DNA of 64,000 nt from Candidatus Uabimicrobium amorphum. Lineage in GTDB: Bacteria; Planctomycetota; Uabimicrobiia; Uabimicrobiales; Uabimicrobiaceae. Location of the stretch: assembly GCF_009002475.1 (NCBI RefSeq), contig NZ_AP019860.1:6958501-7022500 (forward strand), written 5' to 3'. Shown in pieces: positions 16,561 through 25,987 of this stretch (within the stretch, counting starts at the first letter, position 1; each line of letters starts with the position of its first letter). The notes below the pieces were generated by a model, which was not told the DNA's origin, did not search any database, and saw nothing but the letters and a program-made list of their open reading frames with translations. The position numbers and the translations under genes are program-made.

Positions 16561-18972
16561 CTAGTCCTCTCCTTTCCCCTCTTTTATCTCTTTCCCTTCT
16601 TTCCCCTCTTTTATCTCTTTCCCCTCAACCTCAATAACCACACTAGCGGTAGCCCATTTCTTGTCACGTAGAGCCAGTCGAGCGCGCATTTGCTCCTCTT
16701 TACTCTTGACACCGCGAAATAGTTTTTCAAAAACAGGGTAGCTATCACTTGCCTCAGAACGCATGGCTCTTTCGCGATAGATATACAATTCATAATCACT
16801 CTCCATCACATACAGAGTCTTCTCATTTTCACTAATTTTCCAACGGTCCGCCATTTTTTCTACCTTCGCGGCAGGAGTAAACGCACATTTGTTCTTCGTA
16901 AGTACTTTACACAAGCCCGGTGAAAGCTTACCAGCAACAAGATCCTGTTTCCACTTAGAGTCGATGTCAAACAACAATTGCACACTTGGATCTAAGCTCG
17001 TTTGTGGGGCTTTCAAAAATGAACGAAAATCAAGATCATCTTCGCTTGCGATGACTTTTACTAAATGTGTTCCCGCAAAACTACGACCTTTAGGAACTGA
17101 AATTTTAAGTCCTGTGAGATCCCAATAGCTCTGTTTTTCTAGTGGACGTCCTTCTCCTTCTTGAGGATAAAGAATTTCTAACTGACTATGGACATTCATG
17201 TAAAAAACATTCAAGTACAATGCCTGATCACTATTGTTCGCAAAACGCAAAGTAAATGTATCCTGTGGAGTTATTTCTACTTCACTATCCATTTCCGTTT
17301 CGTCGTTATTAGGGAGAACATAAAAATCAAGGTCTTTGTTTTCACTTGCATAGCTTTCATAATTTAAACTCATAATGCGTTTCACCACCGCAAGGTAGTG
17401 TAGGTTTTTCTGTAGAAGTTTCTGTGCTCGTGGTAAGTCGAGTTTACCTTTGCCGATTTCCAAACTCAAAGCGACAGTATTTTCTTTGGTTTTGGGATAG
17501 AGTTCCAAGGTGTTTTTTGTGGCGTTTTGCGTTAACTCATAGTCATAGTTACTATTTTGGGCGATTGTCCACTTTCCGCTATTCGCACCTTTTTGCAGAA
17601 ACTCCTGCAAACGTGTATCGACATTTTTATCGACCTTAATCGCAAAGTCACGATACTCAATTGCAGAAGCGGGTACGGCATAACCAGCATTTTTTCCCTC
17701 TAATTCCACAGCACAGCGCAATGGAAATACTTTCTTCACGCGCACTTTTTTCTTAAAAGGTCGCCCCTCATCGATATCGTCTTTTGTTTCATATAAATCA
17801 AAAAGTGTACGGCGATGAATACCATGTACCTCACCAAGATCGATGAAGTGGCTCTTGCCCTGTTTCCATGACAGTACTCCATATTGTTGTTGATCGTTGT
17901 CATCGTCACCGCCAAAAAAACTTTTTTCCTTCATACTGCCAGAAAACTTTGGCATTTGTGAGCGCCATTTATTGTACAAAAACTTGCGTTGTATAAGGTG
18001 ATGGATGTCTTGGTATTGTGGATTTTTGTGGCGCAGAGTTGGTAGAATTTGTCGCAACACGTAGGTGAATCTTCCACAATGCAGGCCGTTGTCGTCGATA
18101 TGCTCCCACGCAACCTCATTGTCCTTACACGCGCTGTAGGAAGCATAGCCATTTTCAATTTCATTATCGGAGTTGTGTTTTTGTGTATTTACCAGCAAAT
18201 CGGCAAACATGTTTTCCGCTGGTCCGTCGCTGAGTTTGTCGCGGCTGTGGCGTCGCCCAACCAACTCATTGCGATATATCGATCCGGAATGGCACGCGTC
18301 GGTAATCAGAGTGACTTGGCACTTGAGTTTGTGAAGGAGAAGTGCTAAGAGAGTGTCAATTTCATCGTCGCGAATATCATTCTTGCCATCAGCACCGCTA
18401 TCGAACATCACCCATGTTTCGTCTTTTTCGTCAGATTCATTGTCGCGCAAATCGATATCTGTTTTGATGGGAAAATTTACATCTTTTACTTGGGAACCAT
18501 GACCAGAAAAATAGATCACCACGTTGATTCTTTCATCACTTTTGTTGCGCGTTTCCTGAATTTGTGCGACAAGTTCTTTAAATAAATCAAGTACCTTTCC
18601 GCGTGTTGCCCCTGAGTTTGTTACCAGTGCGCAGTTGAAATCCAATGTATTAAAAATATCGTACATCTTAATCGCATCATTTACCGCTCCCGAAAGGCTT
18701 TGTATCTCCGATTTGTTTTTGTAATCGTCAATGCCTATGAATACGGCAAAGTCATGACTTTTTTGTTTTTTGAAAGTATGAATACTTTTCGCGCACAGTT
18801 TTTTCTTGTATGCACGAAAAGCTGTGTCGACTTGTACATTTTTGTCGAGTGTTTGCGGCATTTGTGTGGAGGTGTTATCTGTACTGCGACTTTTGGGAGG
18901 TTGTTGCTGTTCATTGCATGCAATTAACAGTGATAAAATTAGGGTCAGTATGTAGAATTTTTGTTTTGGCAT
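16561..18972 (-). CDS. Caspase-family (C14) lipoprotein with DUF4384-like C-terminus
   Basis: An 803-residue protein from the start at 18972 (AAGGA 9 nt upstream). A longer frame from 19080 only adds translated low-complexity repeat. The signal ends in the lipobox LLIAC (Cys19), so it is probably lipid-anchored outside the inner membrane. The caspase domain (about 70-330) has His158 in FSGHGSQ and Cys227 in TDACHSGS, with DDE acidic loops between, as in metacaspase-like peptidases. A DUF4384-like beta domain follows (TLRFANNSDQALYLNVFYMNVHSQ...ILYPQEG). The tail repeats KEGKEIKEG. It is flanked by half-copies of the dispersed element. Its strand and caspase content match the effector cluster downstream, but it is separated by the GxxExxY element. 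Confidence 0.9.
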   Translation of the reverse strand: MPKQKFYILTLILSLLIACNEQQQPPKSRSTDNTSTQMPQTLDKNVQVDTAFRAYKKKLCAKSIHTFKKQKSHDFAVFIGIDDYKNKSEIQSLSGAVNDAIKMYDIFNTLDFNCALVTNSGATRGKVLDLFKELVAQIQETRNKSDERINVVIYFSGHGSQVKDVNFPIKTDIDLRDNESDEKDETWVMFDSGADGKNDIRDDEIDTLLALLLHKLKCQVTLITDACHSGSIYRNELVGRRHSRDKLSDGPAENMFADLLVNTQKHNSDNEIENGYASYSACKDNEVAWEHIDDNGLHCGRFTYVLRQILPTLRHKNPQYQDIHHLIQRKFLYNKWRSQMPKFSGSMKEKSFFGGDDDNDQQQYGVLSWKQGKSHFIDLGEVHGIHRRTLFDLYETKDDIDEGRPFKKKVRVKKVFPLRCAVELEGKNAGYAVPASAIEYRDFAIKVDKNVDTRLQEFLQKGANSGKWTIAQNSNYDYELTQNATKNTLELYPKTKENTVALSLEIGKGKLDLPRAQKLLQKNLHYLAVVKRIMSLNYESYASENKDLDFYVLPNNDETEMDSEVEITPQDTFTLRFANNSDQALYLNVFYMNVHSQLEILYPQEGEGRPLEKQSYWDLTGLKISVPKGRSFAGTHLVKVIASEDDLDFRSFLKAPQTSLDPSVQLLFDIDSKWKQDLVAGKLSPGLCKVLTKNKCAFTPAAKVEKMADRWKISENEKTLYVMESDYELYIYRERAMRSEASDSYPVFEKLFRGVKSKEEQMRARLALRDKKWATASVVIEVEGKEIKEGKEGKEIKEGKGED

Positions 18973-19088
18973 TTTTGGTTTTCCTTTTTGGGTTTTTGGT
19001 TTTTCGTTTTGGTTTTCCGTTTTGGTTTTGGTTTTCCGTTTTGGTTTTCGCTTCCTGAATGTTTTGAACCACAGAGGCACAGAGAAAG
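18973..19088. repeat. Low-complexity TTTTGGTTTTCC tract and half-copy of the dispersed element
   Basis: Short units of TTTTGGTTTTCC/CG run from 18973 to 19047 just upstream of the caspase gene start. At 19048-19088 follows a left end, TCGCTTCCTGAATGTTTTG then AACCACAGAGGCACAGAG, without partner. Confidence 0.75.
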
Positions 19089-19183
19089 ATTTTTAGATTT
19101 TAGAATAAGAGTGTGTTGTTATTGTTCATATTTTTTTTTGGTTGTCAATAATTTGCTTGTGTATGAAAAAAATTTGTGTGTGT

Positions 19184-19193
19184 GTCGTATTGA
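19184..19193 (+). promoter_or_regulatory. GTCGTATTGA motif before the ARPP-1-like gene
   Basis: Exact 10-mer ending 34 nt before the ATG at 19228, in the same orientation. One of at least eight intergenic copies in this window. Confidence 0.5.
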
Positions 19194-19227
19194 AAATAAA
19201 AACGGTACGAACAAAAAGGAGAGACAT

Positions 19228-20193
19228 ATGATTCCAGTGGGTAATTTAATATTGGTTTTGAAACAAGCACAAGCATTTCCCGGTTTGACACTGATCCCCG
19301 TGTACAATAAGGCCAACTACTATCACGAAAACATCTTGCTTGGTGATGCCGTCGCTAAGGAACAAGTGACGGTGAAGGAAATGGCAAATAGTCGTGTACA
19401 AGCACTTGAGGTTACCAGTACGCAATCTAATGTTATTTGTGTAAAAGGAACACTGTTAGAAGGTGGAGGTCAGGACCGACAAGTTGTTCGCAGTTGTATT
19501 TTAGCCAAAGGCACATCGCAAATTCCCGTACAGTGTGTACAACACGGAAGATGGAATCCGCAAGGGCAAAAGACTTTTAGTTCTGCGAAAACCATGACAA
19601 CATCGTATATGCGCCACGGAAAACAAGATCAGACGCAGACATGGAATACGATTAACTCCTATGAATCTTCAACAACACGTTCTGCAACAGAGTCTTTGCG
19701 TTGTACTATGTCCATCACACTAGACAGTAAAAAGCTCATGTCGGAAACAGTGACCACTCATCGGGTTCAAGTAAACGAAACAACGCAAAATACAAGAAGT
19801 AAAGCGCGTAACATAAAAGAAAAGATCAATCCCGTACGCCCAGGGCAGGTGGGTATTTTTGCTATAAGATTTGCCGGTAGTGAAAATCAACAGCCAAAGT
19901 TTTTACTGGAAGCCGTTGCCAATCCCGTATTATGGGAACAAATGCACCATAGCGTTGTAGATAGCTTAATTTACGATGCGGCCATTTCCCATTCAGATAA
20001 AAAACCGGTGATTGATGTTCGCAAAGTGGCGGCATTCTTGAAAGATTTGCAAAAAGGAAAATGGCAAAAAGCACCTGCAGTGGGAATCGAAGATGGATGG
20101 GAACTAACTCAGTCATCCCTACGCGGAGAGGCAATCTGTCATAAGCATTTACCGATCCCTGTGCATATCATGGCAAGTGAGAATTGTATTTAG
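19228..20193 (+). CDS. ARPP-1-like protein
   Basis: A 321-residue protein; the start at 19228 has AAAGGAGA 5 nt upstream, whereas the open frame further upstream reads through a repeat. The motif EGGGQDRQVVRSCILAKG...IPVQCVQHGRW matches the core of the ARPP-1 domain (ARG and Rhodanese-Phosphatase-superfamily associated protein). That domain occurs in conflict-type and stress-related operons and has no established activity. No signal peptide or membrane helix is seen, so it should be cytoplasmic. It lies between the caspase lipoprotein (divergent) and a secreted metalloprotease (150 bp downstream, same strand). The family call rests on one motif. Confidence 0.6.
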   Translation: MIPVGNLILVLKQAQAFPGLTLIPVYNKANYYHENILLGDAVAKEQVTVKEMANSRVQALEVTSTQSNVICVKGTLLEGGGQDRQVVRSCILAKGTSQIPVQCVQHGRWNPQGQKTFSSAKTMTTSYMRHGKQDQTQTWNTINSYESSTTRSATESLRCTMSITLDSKKLMSETVTTHRVQVNETTQNTRSKARNIKEKINPVRPGQVGIFAIRFAGSENQQPKFLLEAVANPVLWEQMHHSVVDSLIYDAAISHSDKKPVIDVRKVAAFLKDLQKGKWQKAPAVGIEDGWELTQSSLRGEAICHKHLPIPVHIMASENCI

Positions 20194-20346
20194 TTAGTGA
20201 GAAAACGCCAACTTAGCTATCTATTCGCCAAATTTTCTCAAAAAACGGAGTAATTTTGTTCTTGTATTGCAAAAAAAAATTTATATTATTGATTTTTTTA
20301 CAAATATAAGAAATTTGATTTTTTTGCTTTTGTTTGGAGGTAAAGT

Positions 20347-21525
20347 ATGCGTTACTTTGCGATTGTGATATTTATTTTTTTGTTTGCAATTGTAACTAGT
20401 GCTGAAGAAAAGTGGAGTTACGGCGAAGGTTACTTTGTGAAGTCTGGGAACATTTGGCGAGAATATGATGCAAATAATCGTTTTAAAGCTCAATTTACGG
20501 AATCTTTTCGAACGGGAACAACAATTACTCTTTATGATCGTTCGCGTAATATGACTCTCTACATCAAATCAAATAGTGTCTTTGTGAAGTGGCCACCCAA
20601 GTGGGGAGAAAAGGTTCTTCGGTTGTACAATGGAAATTGGGTACGTGGCTCTCATAACCAAAACCTATCCGCGCAACAAGTGCGGCAAATTCGTGAAAAA
20701 ATGTGCCTTGCAGATACTGGAGTGCAAACATTTAAAGAAAGACCTAAAGAAGGTTTGGGGTTAACAGCAGACATGTACAATTTATGGCAACCGGGCGATA
20801 CAATTGTTGTAAGATTTCTGGAAGGTGACTCCTTTCAAAGGAGCAAAGTGCGAGAGTATGCACAACAATGGAGTGAATGCTGTAACATTCGATTTGAGTT
20901 TATTTCTGGACGTTACAAGTCTGACATTCGCATCACATTTGATCGAGACAGTGGAAATTGGTCAAAAGTGGGTACTGTATGTCGCAAAGTGAACCAACAT
21001 AGCGCCACAATGAATTTGGGTGGCGTTTATAGAGGGGCTTATGAAAAACAGATTCGTCGTAAGGTACTTCACGAGTTTGGACATGCGTTAGGCTTTAAAC
21101 ACGAGCATCAAAATCCGCGAGGAGGTGTTGAATGGGACGAAAAAAAAGTATACGCGGCATATAGAGATGCTCCTAATTATTGGAGCAAAAGTAGAATACA
21201 ATCTAATGTTTTGCGCCAAATAAAGGATCATAATAGATTTAGATCTTCAGAGTTTGATGCTGATTCTATTATGTGCTACTATATTCCTGAAGATCTATCG
21301 CCAAGCCACGGAGGACAGGGCGGAAGTTCGTATTTATCATGGCAAGATAAAGATTTTGCAAAAAAAATCTATCCATACAGAGCCAAAAGAACAAATGTGC
21401 GCAAGCCTGTTTATGCCAAATGTTCTCGTTGCGATGGCAGTGGAACAGAGCCGGTGACTTCTTTCGTTCCGATTCCCTGTAAACGTTGTAAAGGCAAGAG
21501 ACGCGTAATTATACGTTGGAAATAA
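20347..21525 (+). CDS. Secreted astacin-like zinc metalloprotease with C-terminal zinc-finger motif
   Basis: A 392-residue protein with TTGGAGG upstream and a signal peptide (1-19, cut near TSA-EE). Residues 22-100 form an unrecognised beta-rich domain. The M12-type catalytic domain has HEFGHALGFKHEH (His242, Glu243, His246, His252) and a Met-turn-like ADSIMCYY. After SYLSWQDKDFAKKIYP the protein adds CSRCDGSGTEP...PCKRCKGKRR, a DnaJ-type cysteine knuckle pair, which is odd for an exported protease. It is likely active on extracellular or prey protein. A strong hairpin terminator follows the stop codon. Confidence 0.88.
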   Translation: MRYFAIVIFIFLFAIVTSAEEKWSYGEGYFVKSGNIWREYDANNRFKAQFTESFRTGTTITLYDRSRNMTLYIKSNSVFVKWPPKWGEKVLRLYNGNWVRGSHNQNLSAQQVRQIREKMCLADTGVQTFKERPKEGLGLTADMYNLWQPGDTIVVRFLEGDSFQRSKVREYAQQWSECCNIRFEFISGRYKSDIRITFDRDSGNWSKVGTVCRKVNQHSATMNLGGVYRGAYEKQIRRKVLHEFGHALGFKHEHQNPRGGVEWDEKKVYAAYRDAPNYWSKSRIQSNVLRQIKDHNRFRSSEFDADSIMCYYIPEDLSPSHGGQGGSSYLSWQDKDFAKKIYPYRAKRTNVRKPVYAKCSRCDGSGTEPVTSFVPIPCKRCKGKRRVIIRWK

Positions 21526-21534
21526 GTTTGCAAA

Positions 21535-21584
21535 TAAAACCACAGAAATGTGAGCTGCAACATATTCACATTTCCGTGGTTTTA
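21535..21584. terminator. Bidirectional terminator hairpin
   Basis: TAAAACCACAGAAATGTGA (21535-21553) pairs with TCACATTTCCGTGGTTTTA (21566-21584) with one mismatch. The A and T runs at its ends let it serve both the protease gene and the converging membrane-protein gene. Confidence 0.75.
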
Positions 21585-21605
21585 CCTAACTAGTTTACTC
21601 AGTTA

Positions 21606-23429
21606 CTAACGATTCATTTGCAAATGACAATACAAAATCAAAAAAATGTGAATGGGCATACTAACTTCAAACAATAACATCAGCAGTGTAAAAAATATCT
21701 CATAAATATAGCCGTATATATTTTTGCGCACCTCAGGACTTTTTCCCTCATGGTTACTAACTAACTCCGCACCAACAGCCCGCGCATAGTCAAAACTAGT
21801 AAGAGACGCACTAAAAACTACAAATTGAGAGATATCGCGGTTTTGCCAATACGCACCGTATTGTTGTTTAAATTGCTTTAGATATTGAGTAAAAAATAAC
21901 GCTTGGATAACAAGTGCTTGCTTTTGTTCAATGAAGTTTTGTTTGGCCGATGCTTTTTTGCGATTTTTTACATATTTTTTCCATGCGCGTTGTAGATCGC
22001 GACGGAAGTTTTGTTGGTGTAACTTGGCAATTTGCGCAGCAAAATCCTCGAAACCAGGAAATTTCCACTGTGGATTCCACAGCTTGCGAAAATGTTGCGG
22101 GGAACGATCGTTACTAAACGGTAAACCAAGAATTTTTTCTAGCATTTGTAGTATCTGTGTCCATTCTTCGTCTATCACACGTTCATGTTCGCGAATTTTT
22201 TGCAGCGCTTGCTGGTAGACAATGCGAATGTCGACTTTAAGTTCATTTTGACTTTCTTCCTGTTCATTTTCGCGCGTTAGCTGTATATTTTTCGATGTAC
22301 TCTTTTTTTGACTTTCTTGTTGCTTGCGCATCTTGTTGCGCATGTAGTCAACCATAACACGCAGTACTTGTTTTTGATTTGATAATTCGAACAAGTCCGG
22401 TGGCCAACGTTTTTGCAGTTCGGAGCGTTGCTGTGGCGAAAGATCTTCCCAGTTGTCATAAACATGAAGTTTGGCATTACTGTAGTGAAAAATATAGACA
22501 ATAGAGTCGCGAAAAGGTAAAAATACCATTCCCCACAACTCATTTAACTGCGATGTGGTTGTCACATAAAACGTATCATTCTCACCAAAATGACAAATTC
22601 CCAATAGATGTTCTTGGTATTGCTCATTGATTTTTTGCGCTTGTAATTGCTGTTGATCAGGAACGAAAAGATTTGTGTTATTGCGACGCAAAATATTTTC
22701 ACAGTGATGCTTCAAAAACATTTGCGTTTTTTCTTTGAGTTGACTGCGATATTGTGTTTCGCTAATTTTGCGATCGAGAGTAACATGAATGGTAATGAGG
22801 TTATCGTATTTCGCTGATACGGAAAAATAGTAGAACGAGCCTGAAAATACGATACACGACAACACGATAATCGCATATAAACTCTTCGATTTTTTATCCA
22901 AACTCATACGCAACGCCGTCGTCGCAACAGGGACGGCAAAAAAATTGCACAAAAAGTACACACTCAATAGCTCAAGATAGAACCACTTGAAGACAAAACT
23001 ACTATCAAAATGCTGATATACGCGAAAATACGACGCAAAACCTTCTATAATGAGTAGCAGCATAATCCACTTAATTAAACTAAAATAAGCATTTAACTCT
23101 TCCCGCGCTCGTTGACGCGAGAATAAAAAGCTCACCATTCCCGAAATAGGGTACAGCATATAGTAAAAAATAGACTTCACTGGATAGCGCATATAAAACT
23201 TCTCCAGATCATCGTAAATTTCCATCGCCTCACTAAGGATCGGAAAACGAGCAATCATTCGCAGATGTTTTTCCGAAAGCAACGGCCGCATCGCCGCTCC
23301 AACTAAAATGACAAATACCAGAGAAATCAACTCGTATTTGCCAAGCATAACTGACAACGAAACGAAAAGCACACCAATTGCTATAATAAAAACGCTAACA
23401 AACAAAAACTCCAATACACGCCACAACAT
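21606..23429 (-). CDS. Multi-pass membrane protein of unknown function
   Basis: A 607-residue protein I do not recognise. The first 210 residues hold about six hydrophobic segments (for example FLFVSVFIIAIGVLFVSLSV and IIVLSCIVFSGSFYYFSV). A soluble Gln/Lys-rich segment of about 350 residues follows, with probable helices and coiled coil (ENEQEESQNELKVD), and the C-terminus has one more helix (FFTLLMLLFEVSMPIHIFLI). The start has GGGGAA upstream. It stands alone between the protease gene (converging) and a degraded transposase. No motif indicates transport or enzymatic activity. Confidence 0.8.
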   Translation of the reverse strand: MLWRVLEFLFVSVFIIAIGVLFVSLSVMLGKYELISLVFVILVGAAMRPLLSEKHLRMIARFPILSEAMEIYDDLEKFYMRYPVKSIFYYMLYPISGMVSFLFSRQRAREELNAYFSLIKWIMLLLIIEGFASYFRVYQHFDSSFVFKWFYLELLSVYFLCNFFAVPVATTALRMSLDKKSKSLYAIIVLSCIVFSGSFYYFSVSAKYDNLITIHVTLDRKISETQYRSQLKEKTQMFLKHHCENILRRNNTNLFVPDQQQLQAQKINEQYQEHLLGICHFGENDTFYVTTTSQLNELWGMVFLPFRDSIVYIFHYSNAKLHVYDNWEDLSPQQRSELQKRWPPDLFELSNQKQVLRVMVDYMRNKMRKQQESQKKSTSKNIQLTRENEQEESQNELKVDIRIVYQQALQKIREHERVIDEEWTQILQMLEKILGLPFSNDRSPQHFRKLWNPQWKFPGFEDFAAQIAKLHQQNFRRDLQRAWKKYVKNRKKASAKQNFIEQKQALVIQALFFTQYLKQFKQQYGAYWQNRDISQFVVFSASLTSFDYARAVGAELVSNHEGKSPEVRKNIYGYIYEIFFTLLMLLFEVSMPIHIFLILYCHLQMNR

Positions 23430-24030
23430 AGCTTATTCCCCAACAGTTTTTACATGATTAATTCGGTAAAGACATCAAAACCAAAGCCACCAAGATCCTA
23501 TGAAGAAAAATATGATAAGAAAAAATAGCCACTCTCGTAAATACAAATTTGTAGTTTCTCTAAAAGAACTTGCTCTCGTTTTTCACGAACAACATTAGCA
23601 TTTCCATAATAAACATTTACAGGTGTAATAAGCCGATCCCTGAGTGATAATGCTGGTTATTGTATAAGTTGAAAAACTCTTGGCAAAAAGCTCTGGCATT
23701 TAGAACACAGCCAAAAGTCTCTGGAAAACTCGGACAATATTTCAGGGTTTTAAATCGTGATTCGATATAGTAATTGTCGTTACTCACCAATGGCCGAGAT
23801 AAGGATTTACTAATGCCTAGATCAACATACAACTGTGCAGCAGTTTTGGATTTCACTGCCGAACCTTTTAAGTTTTGTGGTATAGATTTCGATATGCCTG
23901 CGCCGTTTGTTGGAAGTGTGAAGATGAAGTAGCAAAATAAATTTAAAATTTTATGGAAAATATCCCAATTAAATCTTAACATATATAAAATGTCGTCCGG
24001 CTTTTAATCTTTTTATAAAAGGTGATGTAG
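23430..24030. other. Intergenic region with transposase remnant
   Basis: Apart from the IS3-family remnant this stretch holds only AT-rich sequence. AAAGGTGATG at 24018 is the ribosome binding site of the ATPase-nuclease gene. Confidence 0.5.
23527..23856 (-). pseudogene. IS3-family transposase (OrfB integrase) remnant, frameshifted
   Basis: Reading leftward, SKTAAQLYVDLGISKSLSRP then VSNDNYYIESRFKTLKY and FFNLYNNQHYHSGIGLL are the C-terminal rve region of IS3-type OrfB. After GIGLL the frame breaks, and the +1 frame continues TPVNVYYGNANVVREKREQV, the expected family sequence. The N-terminal catalytic part and OrfA are missing. The gene is dead. Confidence 0.85.
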
Positions 24031-25872
24031 ATGAATGACACTCTGAATGTTAATTTTTACAAGCAATATAAATGGTCGCCCAAAAAAGAAGAAGATTTGC
24101 AATTTGTGGGACGAAAATATATTTTTGAAGATTTTAGGGATAATATTGGACGACTTACACATCACAAAGGCCGAAAAAATCGTGCTTTTATTGGGCAGCG
24201 TAAACTAGGCAAAACGGCGCTGTTTTTGAGAATGTACAACATCACTTTTTGGGAACAAAAGCAGGTCATCCCTTTTTACTTCTGCTTTCCACAGCGCGAA
24301 AAGTTAAAGCTCAATGAAATCGTTGTGTCCATAAGCATGACACTTCTGCAACAAGCATTGGCGTATATCACCAAAGATGAAAATGTCATTGCGATAGAAG
24401 ATGCTGAAACAATGTTCGCGTATATCGGTGACAAAAAATATCCGTGGCTAAAGTTACTTACTCTACAATGGCCAAAGTTGATGAAGCGCATTGAACAAAA
24501 AAATGGCGAAAGTTGCTTGGAAGAAGTATGGAATCTAGTAAGTTTTTTTTCACGCATTTTTAAAAAGAAGAGCTTACTCATTATTGATGAGGCGCAACAA
24601 ATGGAAGCGGCGATCTACGAAAACGATAAATTAATTTCTTGTCGTGGATCCATCGCGAAAGTGATCATAGACTCCTCGGTTCTCACATACATAAGTGGCT
24701 CAAAAATTTCGATGCTCGCATATGAATTTCTCGATTATTACATTAGCAATCGCTTTATCAAATACAACTTTCACCCCCTAGTTAAAGAAGAAGCTTTTGA
24801 ATTGATGAAGTTGCTTTTGCCAAAAAACAGCTATTCTGGCATTCAAGAAGACCTGTTTCGCTTGACAAAGGGAAATCCATTCTACATAAAAGCGATTTTG
24901 GCTGAAAATCCTGAATACAATCTGGAAAAATCGAAAAAGAAAAGTTTCTCTAGCTTTTCAAAGTTAAAAGAAATATACGATTTTGAGGTGTTGAATCGCC
25001 GCGGTACTATTTACCAGTTTTGGCAAGAACACTTCTTGGGCAATGCACATCTACTAAATGGTGATCCAAAAGGAAAAAAAGGCTTAACCATTCAGATTTT
25101 ACACAAAATAGCCAAGAGCAACGACTATATTTATTTTGATGAATTGCGCAAAGAGTTCGCCATCAAAGATGTAAAGTCAAAAATGGAGCAACTGCGTACC
25201 GCAGACTTGATTGACTACCAACCGTTCTCCGAAAGAGTAGAAGGCTTTCGCGATCCGGTTTTGGCTGTTTCAATTGCGAATATTTATGCTGATGTACTGT
25301 TTTCTGGAGATCGCGACGAGCAATTACAAAAAGAAATCAATGAAATTAGCGGTCTGAATGAACGCATTCAGCAACTAGAAAAAAATACACAACAGCAAAT
25401 TACGGCAATAAAAAATAGTGTGGTAAATCTCGACAAAAAAGTAAAATCCGCCGTAGGCAAAATCAATCTAGTAAAAGGACGCAAAAAAGAAGGAACAATC
25501 CGTCGTCGAATACGTATCGCAATCCAGAAGAAAAAAGGCATATTTTCGGCCTATAAACTCGAAGGAAAAGTTCAAAACGCCTATATTAGTACCAGCAGCG
25601 GCAAGGGATGCGAAATAGATATTTTTGCGAAACTTAAAAAAGGAAGAAAAGCAATAGCGGTCATCGGTGAAGTCAAAGAACGTAAGAAAAAGGTAAACTC
25701 CACCGATGTCGAAAAATTTGTCAATGCTCTTGCTTTGGCAAAAATAGAGTTCGAATTCAAACACTGTATTGCCATTTATATTTCTACATCAGGCTTTACA
25801 AAACCAGCTCAAAAATTACTAGAACAATACAACATTCGCTTCTCTGAAAACGACCGTGTATTTTGCTCTTAG
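24031..25872 (+). CDS. ATPase (archaeal ATPase_2-like) fused to PD-(D/E)XK nuclease domain
   Basis: A 613-residue protein. The N-terminal P-loop domain has GRKYIFEDF, Walker A GQRKLGKT (55-62) and Walker B SLLIIDEAQQM. The GxRxxGKT form and the C-terminal nuclease are typical of the ATPase_2/DUF234 group. A predicted winged-helix part leads to a coiled coil (GLNERIQQLEKNTQQQ). The last 110 residues contain KGCEIDIFAKL and IGEVKERKKK, the Asp and Glu-x-Lys of the PD-(D/E)XK fold. Such ATPase-nuclease fusions are often linked to mobile elements or defence; here remnants of two transposases flank the gene. Its target is unknown. Confidence 0.8.
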   Translation: MNDTLNVNFYKQYKWSPKKEEDLQFVGRKYIFEDFRDNIGRLTHHKGRKNRAFIGQRKLGKTALFLRMYNITFWEQKQVIPFYFCFPQREKLKLNEIVVSISMTLLQQALAYITKDENVIAIEDAETMFAYIGDKKYPWLKLLTLQWPKLMKRIEQKNGESCLEEVWNLVSFFSRIFKKKSLLIIDEAQQMEAAIYENDKLISCRGSIAKVIIDSSVLTYISGSKISMLAYEFLDYYISNRFIKYNFHPLVKEEAFELMKLLLPKNSYSGIQEDLFRLTKGNPFYIKAILAENPEYNLEKSKKKSFSSFSKLKEIYDFEVLNRRGTIYQFWQEHFLGNAHLLNGDPKGKKGLTIQILHKIAKSNDYIYFDELRKEFAIKDVKSKMEQLRTADLIDYQPFSERVEGFRDPVLAVSIANIYADVLFSGDRDEQLQKEINEISGLNERIQQLEKNTQQQITAIKNSVVNLDKKVKSAVGKINLVKGRKKEGTIRRRIRIAIQKKKGIFSAYKLEGKVQNAYISTSSGKGCEIDIFAKLKKGRKAIAVIGEVKERKKKVNSTDVEKFVNALALAKIEFEFKHCIAIYISTSGFTKPAQKLLEQYNIRFSENDRVFCS

Positions 25873-25987
25873 ATTTTAGTTAGTTATTACAATTAAACAA
25901 CTTAGCAATATACGATTTTTTGTCGTACGAGTATGTAAAATAAACGTGCAATTTTGTTAGTCATTTTACATACAAGGAGAAAAAAAG

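Noticed and set aside
18973..19227. Upstream extension of the ARPP-1-like gene (start at 18961)
   Set aside because: It reads through the TTTTGG tract and an element end. AAAGGAGA before the ATG at 19228 is decisive.
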